Source of the DNA: Actinomadura parmotrematis | Lineage (GTDB): Bacteria; Actinomycetota; Actinomycetes; Streptosporangiales; Streptosporangiaceae | Direction: 5' to 3' | Assembly: GCF_019458805.1 (NCBI RefSeq) | Contig: NZ_JAIBOA010000015.1 | Location: 62,001 to 126,000, forward strand | Length of the DNA: 64,000 nt | Part shown: in pieces, positions 51,475-59,926 of the stretch | Numbering within the stretch: the stretch's first letter is position 1 | How the letters are laid out: each line of letters opens with the position of its first letter | Translations under genes and position numbers: made by a program | The notes under the pieces: generated by a model | Databases searched by the model: none | Told to the model about the DNA's origin: nothing | Seen by the model: the letters and a program-made list of their open reading frames with translations, nothing else

Positions 51475-52929
51475 ATGCAGGCGCGACCCGGCACGAGGCG
51501 ACCCGATCCCGTCAGGGCGCGGGCCCGGCTCCTCTACAGCGACGGCGCCCCGCCGCCACCGGAGCAGCCGGTGCGGGGGCGCTGGTGGCGCGTCCTCGGC
51601 GGCCTGTCGATCGCGCTGTCGGCGCTGCTCGTCGCCGGCTCGCTGTCCGCCTACGCCGCCTGGCGCCGGCTGGACGGCCAGATCGCCCGCGAGGACGTGC
51701 GGGGGCGGCTCGGCGAGCACCGCCCGCCGAAGCTGAACAGCGCGATGAACATCCTGGTCCTCGGCTCCGACAGCCGAGCCGGCGAGAACGCCCGCTACGG
51801 CACCGAGATCGGGCAGCGCTCGGACACCACGATCCTGCTGCACCTGTCGCCCGGCGGCGAGAAGGCCGTCGGGATCAGCTTCCCGCGCGACTCGATCGTG
51901 CGCATCCCCGCCTGCAAGAAGCGCGACGGGACCACCGTCCCGGCCCGCACCGACATGATCAACTCGGCGTTCGCGCTGGCCGGGCCCGCCTGCACCTGGC
52001 AGACCGTCGAGTCCCTCACCGGCATCCGCATCGACCACTACGTCATGGTCGACTTCGCCGGCTTCAAGCGCGTGGTGAACGCCCTGGACGGGGTGGAGAT
52101 CTGCGTCGACAAGCCGATCGACGACCCCAAGGCCGAGCTGCACCTGAAGGCCGGCCGCCAGGTGGTGCGCGGCGACGCGGCGCTCGGCTACGTCCGCACC
52201 CGCTACGTCCTCGGCGACGGCTCCGACCTCGGCCGGATCAAGCGCCAGCAGGCGTTCATGGGCTCGGTCGTGAAGAAGGCCACCGACCGCGGCATGCTCA
52301 CCGACCCCGCGCGCACCTACGCCTTCCTGTCGGCGGCCACCAGGTCGCTGCACACCGACGACGCGCTGACGCTGTCGGTGATGCAGAAGCTCGCGAGCGG
52401 CCTGCGCGGCCTGAGCGCCGGCAAGGTCCGCTTCGTCACCGTCCCGGTGCGGGCCTACGCCCCGAACCCCGCCCGCGTCGAGTTCGCGCCCGTCCTGTCC
52501 CGGCGCCTGTTCACCGCCGTCGCGCACGACAACGCGGTGCCGGAGAACCGGCCCGCCGTCGTGCCGGCGCAGGCGGTGCGGCCGAAGGACGTGCACGTCG
52601 CGGTCTACAACGCGACCTACACCGAGGGCGCCGGCGGCGAGGCGGGCGGGCGGCTGGAGGAGGACGGCTTCGACGTCGTCAAGGTCGGCACCAAGCGGCC
52701 CGTCGCCGCCCGCACCCGGCTGCTGTTCGGGCCCGGCGCCCGGCCGCAGGCGGCGGCGCTCGCCGCCCGGCTGCCCGGCCTCGCCCCGGCCGCCTACGCG
52801 GGCGGCAGGCCCGGCCGCGTCTACCTGATCATCGGCCGGAACGGGCTGCCCGCCGCGGGGCGGACGGCGGCCGTCCCCAAGATCGCCGGGGAGATCCGCG
52901 CGGACCGCGACGTCTGTGCGGGCGCCTGA
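51475..52929 (+). CDS. LytR-CpsA-Psr (LCP) family wall-polymer transferase
   Basis: LCP enzymes attach lipid-linked polymers such as arabinogalactan or teichoic acid to peptidoglycan. This 484-residue protein has a basic cytoplasmic start, one transmembrane helix (about 39-62) and the LCP domain (about 90-265) with NILVLGSDSRAGE, SFPRDSIVRIP and TRYVLGDGSDLGRIKRQQ, which hold the family's conserved Asp/Arg residues. Residues about 375-480 form the LytR_C domain (DVHVAVYNATYTEGAG). The ATG at 51475 has no clear ribosome site. It opens the envelope gene group of the window. Confidence 0.93.
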   Translation: MQARPGTRRPDPVRARARLLYSDGAPPPPEQPVRGRWWRVLGGLSIALSALLVAGSLSAYAAWRRLDGQIAREDVRGRLGEHRPPKLNSAMNILVLGSDSRAGENARYGTEIGQRSDTTILLHLSPGGEKAVGISFPRDSIVRIPACKKRDGTTVPARTDMINSAFALAGPACTWQTVESLTGIRIDHYVMVDFAGFKRVVNALDGVEICVDKPIDDPKAELHLKAGRQVVRGDAALGYVRTRYVLGDGSDLGRIKRQQAFMGSVVKKATDRGMLTDPARTYAFLSAATRSLHTDDALTLSVMQKLASGLRGLSAGKVRFVTVPVRAYAPNPARVEFAPVLSRRLFTAVAHDNAVPENRPAVVPAQAVRPKDVHVAVYNATYTEGAGGEAGGRLEEDGFDVVKVGTKRPVAARTRLLFGPGARPQAAALAARLPGLAPAAYAGGRPGRVYLIIGRNGLPAAGRTAAVPKIAGEIRADRDVCAGA

Positions 52930-53218
52930 GAGCACAGCCGGTTACGGCCTTGCGAATCGGTCCTCATGTGATCGAAGTGCATTTTGGCGCGGCCGGGCGA
53001 CCGGTATATTGCGGCGCCATGACCGCATAAGTCCTCTTGGTGGTCGGGTGCCGGTAGCCCGGCGCCGCCCCCCGTCCGGCCCGCCCCGCCGGACGCCCCC
53101 GTCCCCCTCACGTGCCCCCCACCGTGCCCCCACCGTGCCCACGCGCTCCGCTCCCTGCGCGCCCCGCTCCACGTCGGCCCGGCGTCACCACGGCCTATGT
53201 CCTCCGGAGACGAGACCG
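52930..53218 (+). promoter_or_regulatory. C-rich leader between the LCP and glycosyltransferase genes
   Basis: This 289-base stretch has no gene. A TATATT at 53005-53010 could be a -10, without a good -35. A hairpin follows with arms GTCCGGC (53074-53080) and GCCGGAC (53088-53094). From 53095 to 53170 the plus strand is almost pure pyrimidine with repeated CACCGTGCCC units. The hairpin may terminate the LCP transcript or attenuate the next one. Confidence 0.45.
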
Positions 53219-54103
53219 ATGCCGCTCGAACCCTTCACCCTGCTGATGACCGTCTACGACGGTGATCGGGAGGAGTACCTCCGGGACGCGTTCCGCAGCG
53301 CCGTCGACGAGCAGATCCTGCGGCCCGCGCAGGTCGTCCTCGTGCAGGACGGCCCGGTCCCGCCCGAGCTCGCCGTCGCGCTGAAGGAACTGGTCGCCAC
53401 CTCGCCGGTGCCGGTCACCTTCGTGCCGCTCGCCGCCAACCGGGGCCTCGGCCCCGCCCTCGACGCCGGCCTCGCCGCCAGCCGCCACGACATCGTCGCC
53501 CGCATGGACGCCGACGACGTCGCGATGCCGCACCGCTTCCAGGTGCAGGTCCCGCTCGTCCGCGCCGGCGCCGACCTCGTCGGCGCCGGGCTGCTGGAGT
53601 TCGGCACCGACCTGGAGGACATCGTCGGCCTCCGCACCCCGCCGAGCGACCCCCTCGACATCGCCCGCTACGCGCGGCTGCACGACCCGTTCAACCACCC
53701 GACGGTCGTCTACCGGCGCAGCGCGGTGCGGGCGGCCGGCGGCTACGGCGACCTGCCGCTGATGGAGGACTACTGGCTGTTCGTCCGCATGATCGAGGCG
53801 GGCGCCCGCGTCGTCAACGTCGCCCAGCCGCTCGTCTACTACCGCGTCGGCGCCGGCGCCTACGAGCGCCGCGGCGGCCGCGACCTGCTCCGCTCGGAGC
53901 TGCGGCTCCAGCGCGAGATGCTGAGGCAGGGCTTCATCACCCGCCCCCAGTACCTGCGCAACGTCACCGTCCGCGGCGGCTACCGCTTCGTCCCGACCGC
54001 GATCCGCCGCCCCGTCTACCGCATGGTCGTCGCCCCCTACGGCGCCCGCCGCAACCGCAGGCAGACGGGCGGCGACGCCGCGGCTCCGCGGAACGCGGTC
54101 TAG
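53219..54103 (+). CDS. GT2-family glycosyltransferase
   Basis: This 294-residue protein has a GT-A fold typical of family 2: TLLMTVYDGDREEYLRDA and VVLVQDGP near the N-terminus, then the metal-binding RMDADD motif (about residue 98). Later segments are HPTVVYRRSAV and the acceptor-side MEDYWLFVRM with catalytic Glu/Asp. It has no membrane helix, so it acts on the cytoplasmic side. It likely adds a sugar to a wall polymer. ATG follows GGAGACGAG. The last codon overlaps the convergent gene: CTAG serves as the stop on both strands. Confidence 0.9.
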   Translation: MPLEPFTLLMTVYDGDREEYLRDAFRSAVDEQILRPAQVVLVQDGPVPPELAVALKELVATSPVPVTFVPLAANRGLGPALDAGLAASRHDIVARMDADDVAMPHRFQVQVPLVRAGADLVGAGLLEFGTDLEDIVGLRTPPSDPLDIARYARLHDPFNHPTVVYRRSAVRAAGGYGDLPLMEDYWLFVRMIEAGARVVNVAQPLVYYRVGAGAYERRGGRDLLRSELRLQREMLRQGFITRPQYLRNVTVRGGYRFVPTAIRRPVYRMVVAPYGARRNRRQTGGDAAAPRNAV

Positions 54104-57100
54104 GGCAGCGGGACGCTCCAGAGCAGCGGGACGTCCTCGGCGCGCGCGGCGTCGCGGCCCACGCCGAGCAGCCGGTCGCCGAGCGCGGTGAGCCCGCTGA
54201 CCTGCTGGTCGCCGGCGCCCGACAGGCCCTTGCCGCCCGGCACGTCGACCTGCCACGCCGAGCCGTCCGCCGACGTCCAGCGCACCACGTCGCTGGCGCC
54301 CTGGCGGTCGGTCGTGCCCGTCGCGACGAACCCGCGCGGAGTCGCGGTGAGCGCGTTCAACGACAGGTCGCGGGCGTCGGCCGGCGCGGGGACGCGCACC
54401 TCCTTCCAGGTGCGGCCGCCGTCGGCCGAACGGAACCCCAGCGGGGTCAGGCCGGCGGACCCGACCGCGATGCCGAGCGCGACGATCACCTTGTCGCGGG
54501 CCGCGACCTGGCCGAGCGAGCCGAGCGCGATCCCGGCGGGCAGCCGCAGGGGGCGGAGCCGCCACTGCCGGCCGTCCTCCGACGTCCACACCGCCGGGCG
54601 GGCGCCCTGCCCGGCCGGCGCCCGCAGATCCTGGTAGCCGCCCGCCGCGACGAACCCGAACGGGCCGCCGGCCGCGGCGCGCAGCCACCGGTTGGAGCGG
54701 CCCGCCGCGGTCAGGTCGTCACGGGCGACGCCCCGGCCCCGCTGCCAGGAGCGCAGGTCCGAAGAGAACCAGACCGCACCCGACAGGCCGTCCTCGCCGA
54801 CGACGACGTAACCGGACTTGTTCGCGGCCGCCCCGTAGGTGGCGAGCGCCATCCGGCCGCGCTGGGCGAACACGCCCGCCTTGTCGGCGCTCCGCCAGGA
54901 CAGGCCGTCGGCCGAGGTGACCACCAGCGGGTGGCGCGGCTGCTCGCCGCCGTCGCCGACCGCGACCCAGCCGGCAGGGCCGCCCGCAACGCTCTGCAAA
55001 CGCTGGATCGCCGGACGTTCCGCACCGTCGATCCGGCCGCGCGTCCAGGTCGTGCCGTCGGCGGACGTCCACGCCGCCGCGTCGCCGTTCGAGCCGCCCA
55101 CCGCGACGGCCTTCGCGCCGACCGCCGCGACGGCGGACACGCCGAGGTCGCGGTGGAACGCGCCGGCGATCTTCGTGGGGTCGACCGGGACGGCGGTGCC
55201 GGCCCGGTCCCAGACCGACAGCAGCGCGTCCGTGTCGTCGGAACGGGCGTCGTGGCCGACCGCGACGGTCGTCTGCGCGGTCACGGCGGTGCCCATCAGC
55301 AGCCGCCCCGACGCGTTGACGAGCGATCCGGCGTCCTGCCAGGAGCGGCCGTCCGCGCTCCGCATCACCAGCGTGTCGCGGCCCCGCGTGACGAGCGCGG
55401 TGTAGCCGCCGTCGCCCGCCAGCAGGCGCTGCGTCTGCCGGAACCCCGACGCCCGCAGCCGCCCGCCGGTCTTCCAGGACTTCCCGTCGGAGGACAGGTA
55501 GGCCTGCCCGCCCGCGCTGGTGTCGCGGACCGCGATGAAGCCGTCCCGGCCGCCGCCGATCGTGAGGCCGCGGCTGCCCTTCGGGGCGGGGACGCCCGCC
55601 GGCGCCCACCGGCGGCCGCCGTCCGACGACACCCACACCCGCCGGAACGTGCCCTTCTTGCCGAGGTCGACCGAGCTCTCCAGCAGCGTCGTGCCGCCGG
55701 CCGCGGCGACCTCCAGCAGCGACAGCGCGCCCTTCGCCGCGGGCAGCCCCACCTGCCGGCCGAACCGCGTCTCCCAGTTCTGGCCGTCGCCCGACAGCCA
55801 GACGGCGGGCTCGGCGTCGGAGAAGTCGCCCCGCGCCGAGTGCGCGCCGATGGCGAGAAAGCCGTCGTCGGTCGCGATGATGCGCTGCACCCGGGTGCTC
55901 GGGCCGAACACGTCGCCGGCGGAGTCGGCGAGGCGGCGCCAGGCGCGGCCGTCGTCGCTCGTCCACACCGCGCCGCCCCCGCCGGAGCGCGATCCGATCG
56001 CGACCCAGCCGTGCCGGTCACCGCCCGCCACCATCCGCGGCACCTCGCCGGAACCGGGCTCGCCGCCGTCGGCGCTCTTGACCGACGCGGCCTGGAAGGT
56101 GCGGCCGCCGTCCGCCGACACCAGGAAGACGCCCCGGAAGGCGGCCGGATCGATCTCACTGCCGACCGCGACGACCGTGGTGCCGGACGCGGCGGCGTCG
56201 CTCAGCTCCTGCCCCCGCCCGTCCGCGCGGGCGGCGGGATCGACGGGGAACAGCGCGGCGCCCGTGCGGACGCCCGCGGCCGGCTCCTGACCGCCGTCGT
56301 CGCCGTCGTCCTTCAGCACGTAGAACCCGCCCGCCGCGACGAGCGCCGCGAGCGCGAGCCCCCCGCCGACCCCGAAGACGACCTTCTTGCCCTTGCCGCC
56401 CCGCCGCTTCTTCGGCGCCGCCTGGTTCAGCCACGGCTCGGCGACGACCGGCGGCGCCTCGCTCGCCGTGGGCGACGACGACGGCCGCGGCCCGCGCGCC
56501 AGCGGCGCCGCCATGTCGGACCGCGTCATGTCGGCCCGCGTGGCCTGCCCCGACACCTGCCCGGGGATCTCCTGCGCCCACGGGAAGGGCTCGGGCGCCT
56601 TCTGCCGCGAGGCCTGCCCGGGGATCTCCTGTGCGTACGGGAACGGCTCGGCCGGAGCTTGGCCGGGAATCTCCTGCGCGTAGGGGAACGGCGTGGGCGT
56701 CTGCGCGGGGCTCTCCTGCGCACGGAAGGACGCCGGAGGCTGCGGCTGCTGCCGGGGGATCTCTTGGGCGTAGGGGAACGGTTCGGGCGCGGACGGCTGG
56801 GCGGTGTTCTCCTGCGTGTAGGGGTAGGCGGGGGGCGGTGGTGCCTGGCCCGGGATTTCCTGCGCGTAAGGGAACGGGGCAGGCGGCTGCGCAGGGCTTT
56901 CGTGCGCGGCAGGGGAAGCCGGAGGCTGCTGCGACTGGCCGGGGACCTCCTGCGCGTAGGGGAAGGCCGGAGGCTGGGGCTGCTGGTTCGGGGCCGGCTG
57001 CGCGTACGGGAACGGCGGGGGCGTCGAGTGGCCCTGGTCCTGCTGCTGCTGCGGGCCGGCCGAGAGGCCGCCGCGGAGCTCCTGCTTGGTCGTCGGGCGG

Positions 57101-57504
57101 TTCTCGCTCTCCTCGGCGGGGCGGCGGCCGGCGACGTGTTTCATCGTCGCGGGCTCCTCCTCGGCGGGCGCGGGGGGCGGGGCGCTGCCGACGAGCGTCG
57201 CGTCGTGCGGGTTGGAGCCCGGGACGTGCTTGTGCGTGGGGCGGTCCTCGTCCTCCTGCGCGGGCGCAGGCGCGGGCGCGGGGAGGGGGACGCTGCCGAC
57301 GAGCGTCGCGTCGTGGGGGTTGGTACCCGGGGTGTGCTTGGTGGTCGGGCGGTCCTCGTCCTCGTCGTCGCCGGGGGGCGGCGGCATGGCGGGGAGGAGG
57401 TCCTGGGGCTGGGCGGCGGCCGCGTCGAGCCAGCGCGGCGGCGGGAGAGCGCTCGCCGGGTCCTGCTCGGTGCCGTTCTCGTCCGGCGTTCCGTGAGAGG
57501 TCAC
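54100..57504 (-). CDS. Large membrane protein with repetitive cytoplasmic part and extracellular Asp-box propeller
   Basis: This 1,134-residue protein begins with a Pro/Gln/Glu-rich cytoplasmic region (1-370), in which PHDATLVGS occurs twice, RPTTK/RPTHK words recur, and PFPYAQEIPGQ-type units repeat about eight times (about 165-320). A basic KKRRGGKGKK segment precedes the transmembrane helix (about 376-398). The outer part (about 420-1134) has about twelve Asp-box/BNR motifs, such as SADGRSWQ, SDDGRAW, SADGTTWT and SEDGRQWR, which form the turns of a beta-propeller in sialidases and similar proteins. No sialidase active-site residues are evident. GTG at 57504 gives MTSHGTPDENG. A role in binding or sensing at the wall is plausible. 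Confidence 0.88.
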   Translation of the reverse strand: MTSHGTPDENGTEQDPASALPPPRWLDAAAAQPQDLLPAMPPPPGDDEDEDRPTTKHTPGTNPHDATLVGSVPLPAPAPAPAQEDEDRPTHKHVPGSNPHDATLVGSAPPPAPAEEEPATMKHVAGRRPAEESENRPTTKQELRGGLSAGPQQQQDQGHSTPPPFPYAQPAPNQQPQPPAFPYAQEVPGQSQQPPASPAAHESPAQPPAPFPYAQEIPGQAPPPPAYPYTQENTAQPSAPEPFPYAQEIPRQQPQPPASFRAQESPAQTPTPFPYAQEIPGQAPAEPFPYAQEIPGQASRQKAPEPFPWAQEIPGQVSGQATRADMTRSDMAAPLARGPRPSSSPTASEAPPVVAEPWLNQAAPKKRRGGKGKKVVFGVGGGLALAALVAAGGFYVLKDDGDDGGQEPAAGVRTGAALFPVDPAARADGRGQELSDAAASGTTVVAVGSEIDPAAFRGVFLVSADGGRTFQAASVKSADGGEPGSGEVPRMVAGGDRHGWVAIGSRSGGGGAVWTSDDGRAWRRLADSAGDVFGPSTRVQRIIATDDGFLAIGAHSARGDFSDAEPAVWLSGDGQNWETRFGRQVGLPAAKGALSLLEVAAAGGTTLLESSVDLGKKGTFRRVWVSSDGGRRWAPAGVPAPKGSRGLTIGGGRDGFIAVRDTSAGGQAYLSSDGKSWKTGGRLRASGFRQTQRLLAGDGGYTALVTRGRDTLVMRSADGRSWQDAGSLVNASGRLLMGTAVTAQTTVAVGHDARSDDTDALLSVWDRAGTAVPVDPTKIAGAFHRDLGVSAVAAVGAKAVAVGGSNGDAAAWTSADGTTWTRGRIDGAERPAIQRLQSVAGGPAGWVAVGDGGEQPRHPLVVTSADGLSWRSADKAGVFAQRGRMALATYGAAANKSGYVVVGEDGLSGAVWFSSDLRSWQRGRGVARDDLTAAGRSNRWLRAAAGGPFGFVAAGGYQDLRAPAGQGARPAVWTSEDGRQWRLRPLRLPAGIALGSLGQVAARDKVIVALGIAVGSAGLTPLGFRSADGGRTWKEVRVPAPADARDLSLNALTATPRGFVATGTTDRQGASDVVRWTSADGSAWQVDVPGGKGLSGAGDQQVSGLTALGDRLLGVGRDAARAEDVPLLWSVPLP
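56550..57010 (-). repeat. Tandem repeats encoding PFPYAQEIPGQ units
   Basis: About eight imperfect copies of a unit encoding F-P-Y/W-A-Q-E-I/V-P-G-Q separated by 10-20 residues of Pro/Gln/Ala linker. In DNA, the word GGGATCTCCTGCGC or a close variant recurs. It belongs to the cytoplasmic part of the Asp-box protein. Confidence 0.75.
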
Positions 57505-57551
57505 GCCGCCCTCCGCATGGTGTCGAGGAGCTGGGTCGGGGTGGGGAAACG

Positions 57552-58472
57552 CTAGGGATCATAGCGAGGCGAAGCGGACGAAATGACGTCCTCGGTGGCG
57601 CGCGGTCCCCGCCGCAGGCCGTCGCGCAGACCGTCGCGCAGGCCCCGCCGCAGCGTGCCCCGGTCGGCCGATCCGGCGTAGGTGCGGGCCCACCGCCGCA
57701 GCGTCGCGCCGGCGTAGAGGGCGCGCTCGCCGGGGGCGAGCCCGCGGCTGCGGGTGAACAGCCACAGCTTGTTGCGCACCTCGAAGTAGAAGCGGTCGCC
57801 CGGGTCGGCCTCGGCGTCGCCGAACACGCGGGTCTTGTGCACGACGACGCTGGCCGGGCAGCGCAGCCCGACGCGGCCGCGCAGCAGCCGGGTGGTGAAC
57901 TCGAAGTCGTCGTTCCACAGGAAGTAGTCGGCGAGCGGCAGCCCGCCCGCGCGCACCGCGCCCGCGTCGACCAGCACCGACACGAACGACGCCGACCGCA
58001 CCGGCGTGCAGCCCGCGGCGGCGGCCTCGGCCAGCTCGGCGGCGGACGCGCCGGGCTTGACGCGCGGGGTGTTCATCGGATGATCGCGGCCGTCGGTCCA
58101 CAGCACCCGGCTCGCGACGAGCGCGGGCGCGCGGGCGGCGCGCGCGCGAGCGTCCAGCAGCGCGCCGAGCGCGCCCGGCTCGGGGACGGTGTCGTCGTCC
58201 AGCAGCCACAGCAGGTCCGCGCCGCGCTCCAGGGCGCGCGCGATGCCCGCGGCGAAGCCGCCCGCGCCGCCGATGTTGCGGGACAGGACGACGAGGTCGG
58301 TGCCGCCGAACCGTTCCCGGACGAGGTCGGCGCTGCCGTCGGCGGAGGCGTTGTCCACCACCACGACCAGGTCGGGCGGCCGGTCCTGCGCGCCGACGGC
58401 GGTGAGCGCCTCGGCGAGCAGCGCGCGCCGCTCGTGGGTGACGACGACGGCCGCGACGCGCTCGCCGGTCAT
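57552..58472 (-). CDS. GT2-family glycosyltransferase (rhamnosyl/galactofuranosyl-type)
   Basis: This 306-residue protein has VAAVVVTHERRALLAEAL, the nucleotide-binding VVVVDNASADGS, the NIGGAGGF segment characteristic of GlfT1/WbbL-like enzymes, LLWLLDDDTVP (metal-binding DDD, about residue 92), and DYFLWNDDFEFTTRL with a catalytic Asp. It could be GlfT1-like, which starts the galactan chain; I leave the symbol empty because specificity cannot be read. It overlaps the upstream sulfotransferase-like gene by ATGA. Confidence 0.9.
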   Translation of the reverse strand: MTGERVAAVVVTHERRALLAEALTAVGAQDRPPDLVVVVDNASADGSADLVRERFGGTDLVVLSRNIGGAGGFAAGIARALERGADLLWLLDDDTVPEPGALGALLDARARAARAPALVASRVLWTDGRDHPMNTPRVKPGASAAELAEAAAAGCTPVRSASFVSVLVDAGAVRAGGLPLADYFLWNDDFEFTTRLLRGRVGLRCPASVVVHKTRVFGDAEADPGDRFYFEVRNKLWLFTRSRGLAPGERALYAGATLRRWARTYAGSADRGTLRRGLRDGLRDGLRRGPRATEDVISSASPRYDP

Positions 58473-59743
58473 CGCTCCGCGCCCCGTACCGACAGCAGCG
58501 GCCCCGGCTCGGGCTCGGCGTCGGGGTCGGGCGGCGGGGGCGGCTCGATGCCGCGCAGCCGCTCCACCATGTGCCAGTAGCCGACCCGGACGCGCCACAC
58601 CGCCGGGTTGCGCTCGCTGAGGTGGCGGGCCATCAGCTTCGGCAGCGCGGTGCGCTCCTGCTCGGCGCGCGCCGCGCGCAGCTCGGCGAGCTCGGCGCGG
58701 AGCGCGGCGACCTCGTCGAGCAGCCCGAGGACGGTGTGCGCGGCGGTGTCCAGCAGCTCGGCGTCGGCCGGCGCGGATCCGACGTCCGCCGGAGCGGGCG
58801 AGGGCAGCAGCTCGGCGAGGTCGCCGACGACGTCGTGGCCGGCGGCGCGCACCCCGGCCACGAGTTCCGCCGCCCGCTCGGCGGCCCAGGCGCGCCGGGC
58901 CGCGGGCAGCCGGACGCGGCCCGGCGCGCCGCGCCCCGGCAGCAGCCGGACCGCCAGCACATCGGTGACGAGCCGGTGGTAGAGCCACATCGGCGCGTCC
59001 GGGTCGACGGCGTGGTTGACGCGGCGCAGCAGCTCGGTCTCGGCGTGGCTGAGGGAGGCGTTGGTGCGTGCCTCGGTGAGGTCGGCGACGGCGGGGTCCA
59101 CACCGATCAGCCCGGCGAACCGCTCCCAGAGCAGCTCGCGCGGTGCCGCCGGGCCCGGCAGCGTCAGCACGTGGACGCGTTCGGGCGGCACGTGCGGTGT
59201 CCAGCGTGCCAGCACGGCGGGGATGTCGTGCACCTGCCAGAACCAGGCGGCGGCCGCCTCGTCGCGCGGCCCGTCGGCGACCTCGGCGAGCCACTGGTCG
59301 AAGCCGTAGAGGTAGCGGTGCTTGACGTACTCCTGCCACTCCGACGGCAGGAGCCCGGCGAGGTCGCGCGCCGAGTAGACGACGTGCACCTCGCAGGGGG
59401 CGAGGGAGGCGACGGCGCGCGCGGCCCGCTCGGCGGTCACCGCGCAGAGCACCTCGCTGGACACGACGGCGGCGCGGGCTTCCGAGGCGGTGATCTCGGC
59501 GGCGAGCGCGTCCCAGGCGCCGGTCCAGTCCTGCATCGGGTCGTCCGGTTCGCGCTCGACGCCGCGCAGGTCGCGGGTGGCGCGCACGTGCGCGCCGAAC
59601 GAGCCGCCGGGCAGGAGGACGCCGTGCTCGGCGAGGGCCTCGGCGTTGCCCCAGAGGAGGCCCTGGAGGAACGTCGTGCCGCTCTTGGGGGCGCCGACGT
59701 GCAGGTAGACCGTCGGCGGACGGGCGGCGGGGGGCACGGTCAC
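58469..59743 (-). CDS. Sulfotransferase-like protein
   Basis: This 424-residue protein has the P-loop-like PAPS-binding start VYLHVGAPKSGTTFLQGLL (about residues 12-30), typical of sulfotransferase-like proteins in actinomycetes. It continues with AAVVSSEVLC and VVYSARDLAGLLPSEWQ (3'-phosphate-binding arginine/serine region). The C-terminal part has a coiled-coil-like stretch (ALRAELAELRAARAEQER) and a Pro/Asp/Glu tail. Two GTG starts lie close together; the one at 59743 has AGGAG eight bases upstream. It is co-transcribed with the glycosyltransferase, which suggests modification of a glycan. Confidence 0.85.
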   Translation of the reverse strand: MTVPPAARPPTVYLHVGAPKSGTTFLQGLLWGNAEALAEHGVLLPGGSFGAHVRATRDLRGVEREPDDPMQDWTGAWDALAAEITASEARAAVVSSEVLCAVTAERAARAVASLAPCEVHVVYSARDLAGLLPSEWQEYVKHRYLYGFDQWLAEVADGPRDEAAAAWFWQVHDIPAVLARWTPHVPPERVHVLTLPGPAAPRELLWERFAGLIGVDPAVADLTEARTNASLSHAETELLRRVNHAVDPDAPMWLYHRLVTDVLAVRLLPGRGAPGRVRLPAARRAWAAERAAELVAGVRAAGHDVVGDLAELLPSPAPADVGSAPADAELLDTAAHTVLGLLDEVAALRAELAELRAARAEQERTALPKLMARHLSERNPAVWRVRVGYWHMVERLRGIEPPPPPDPDAEPEPGPLLSVRGAER

Positions 59744-59926
59744 CTGCGCTACTCCTGGGGGTGCGACGCCGGGGACGGACTGTCATCTTGACGGCATTTG
59801 ACCGGTTCGACTGATCGGCCGGCCGGGGCCTCGGTATTTTAGCCCCGCAAAAGCCTCAAGACTCCCAAAGCCTCCATTCCCTCCACCGCGACGCCCCCCG
59901 CTCCCCGCGTCGTAGAAAGCCGAGCC
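59744..59926. promoter_or_regulatory. Divergent region between the sulfotransferase-like gene and glf
   Basis: This 183-base gap contains TTGACG and TTGACC on the plus strand (near 59789 and 59801), and the AT-rich segment GGTATTTTAG (about 59831-59840). On the minus strand the latter reads TAAAAT, a good -10. For glf, TAGAAA at 59913-59918 lies eight bases before the GTG, so the glf message may have a very short leader. No pair of elements at standard spacing is convincing. Confidence 0.4.

Noticed and set aside
55365..56159. A minus-strand frame overlapping the Asp-box gene
   Set aside because: It is a shifted-frame shadow of the Asp-box gene, with Arg/Ser/Thr-rich low-complexity sequence and no start signal.
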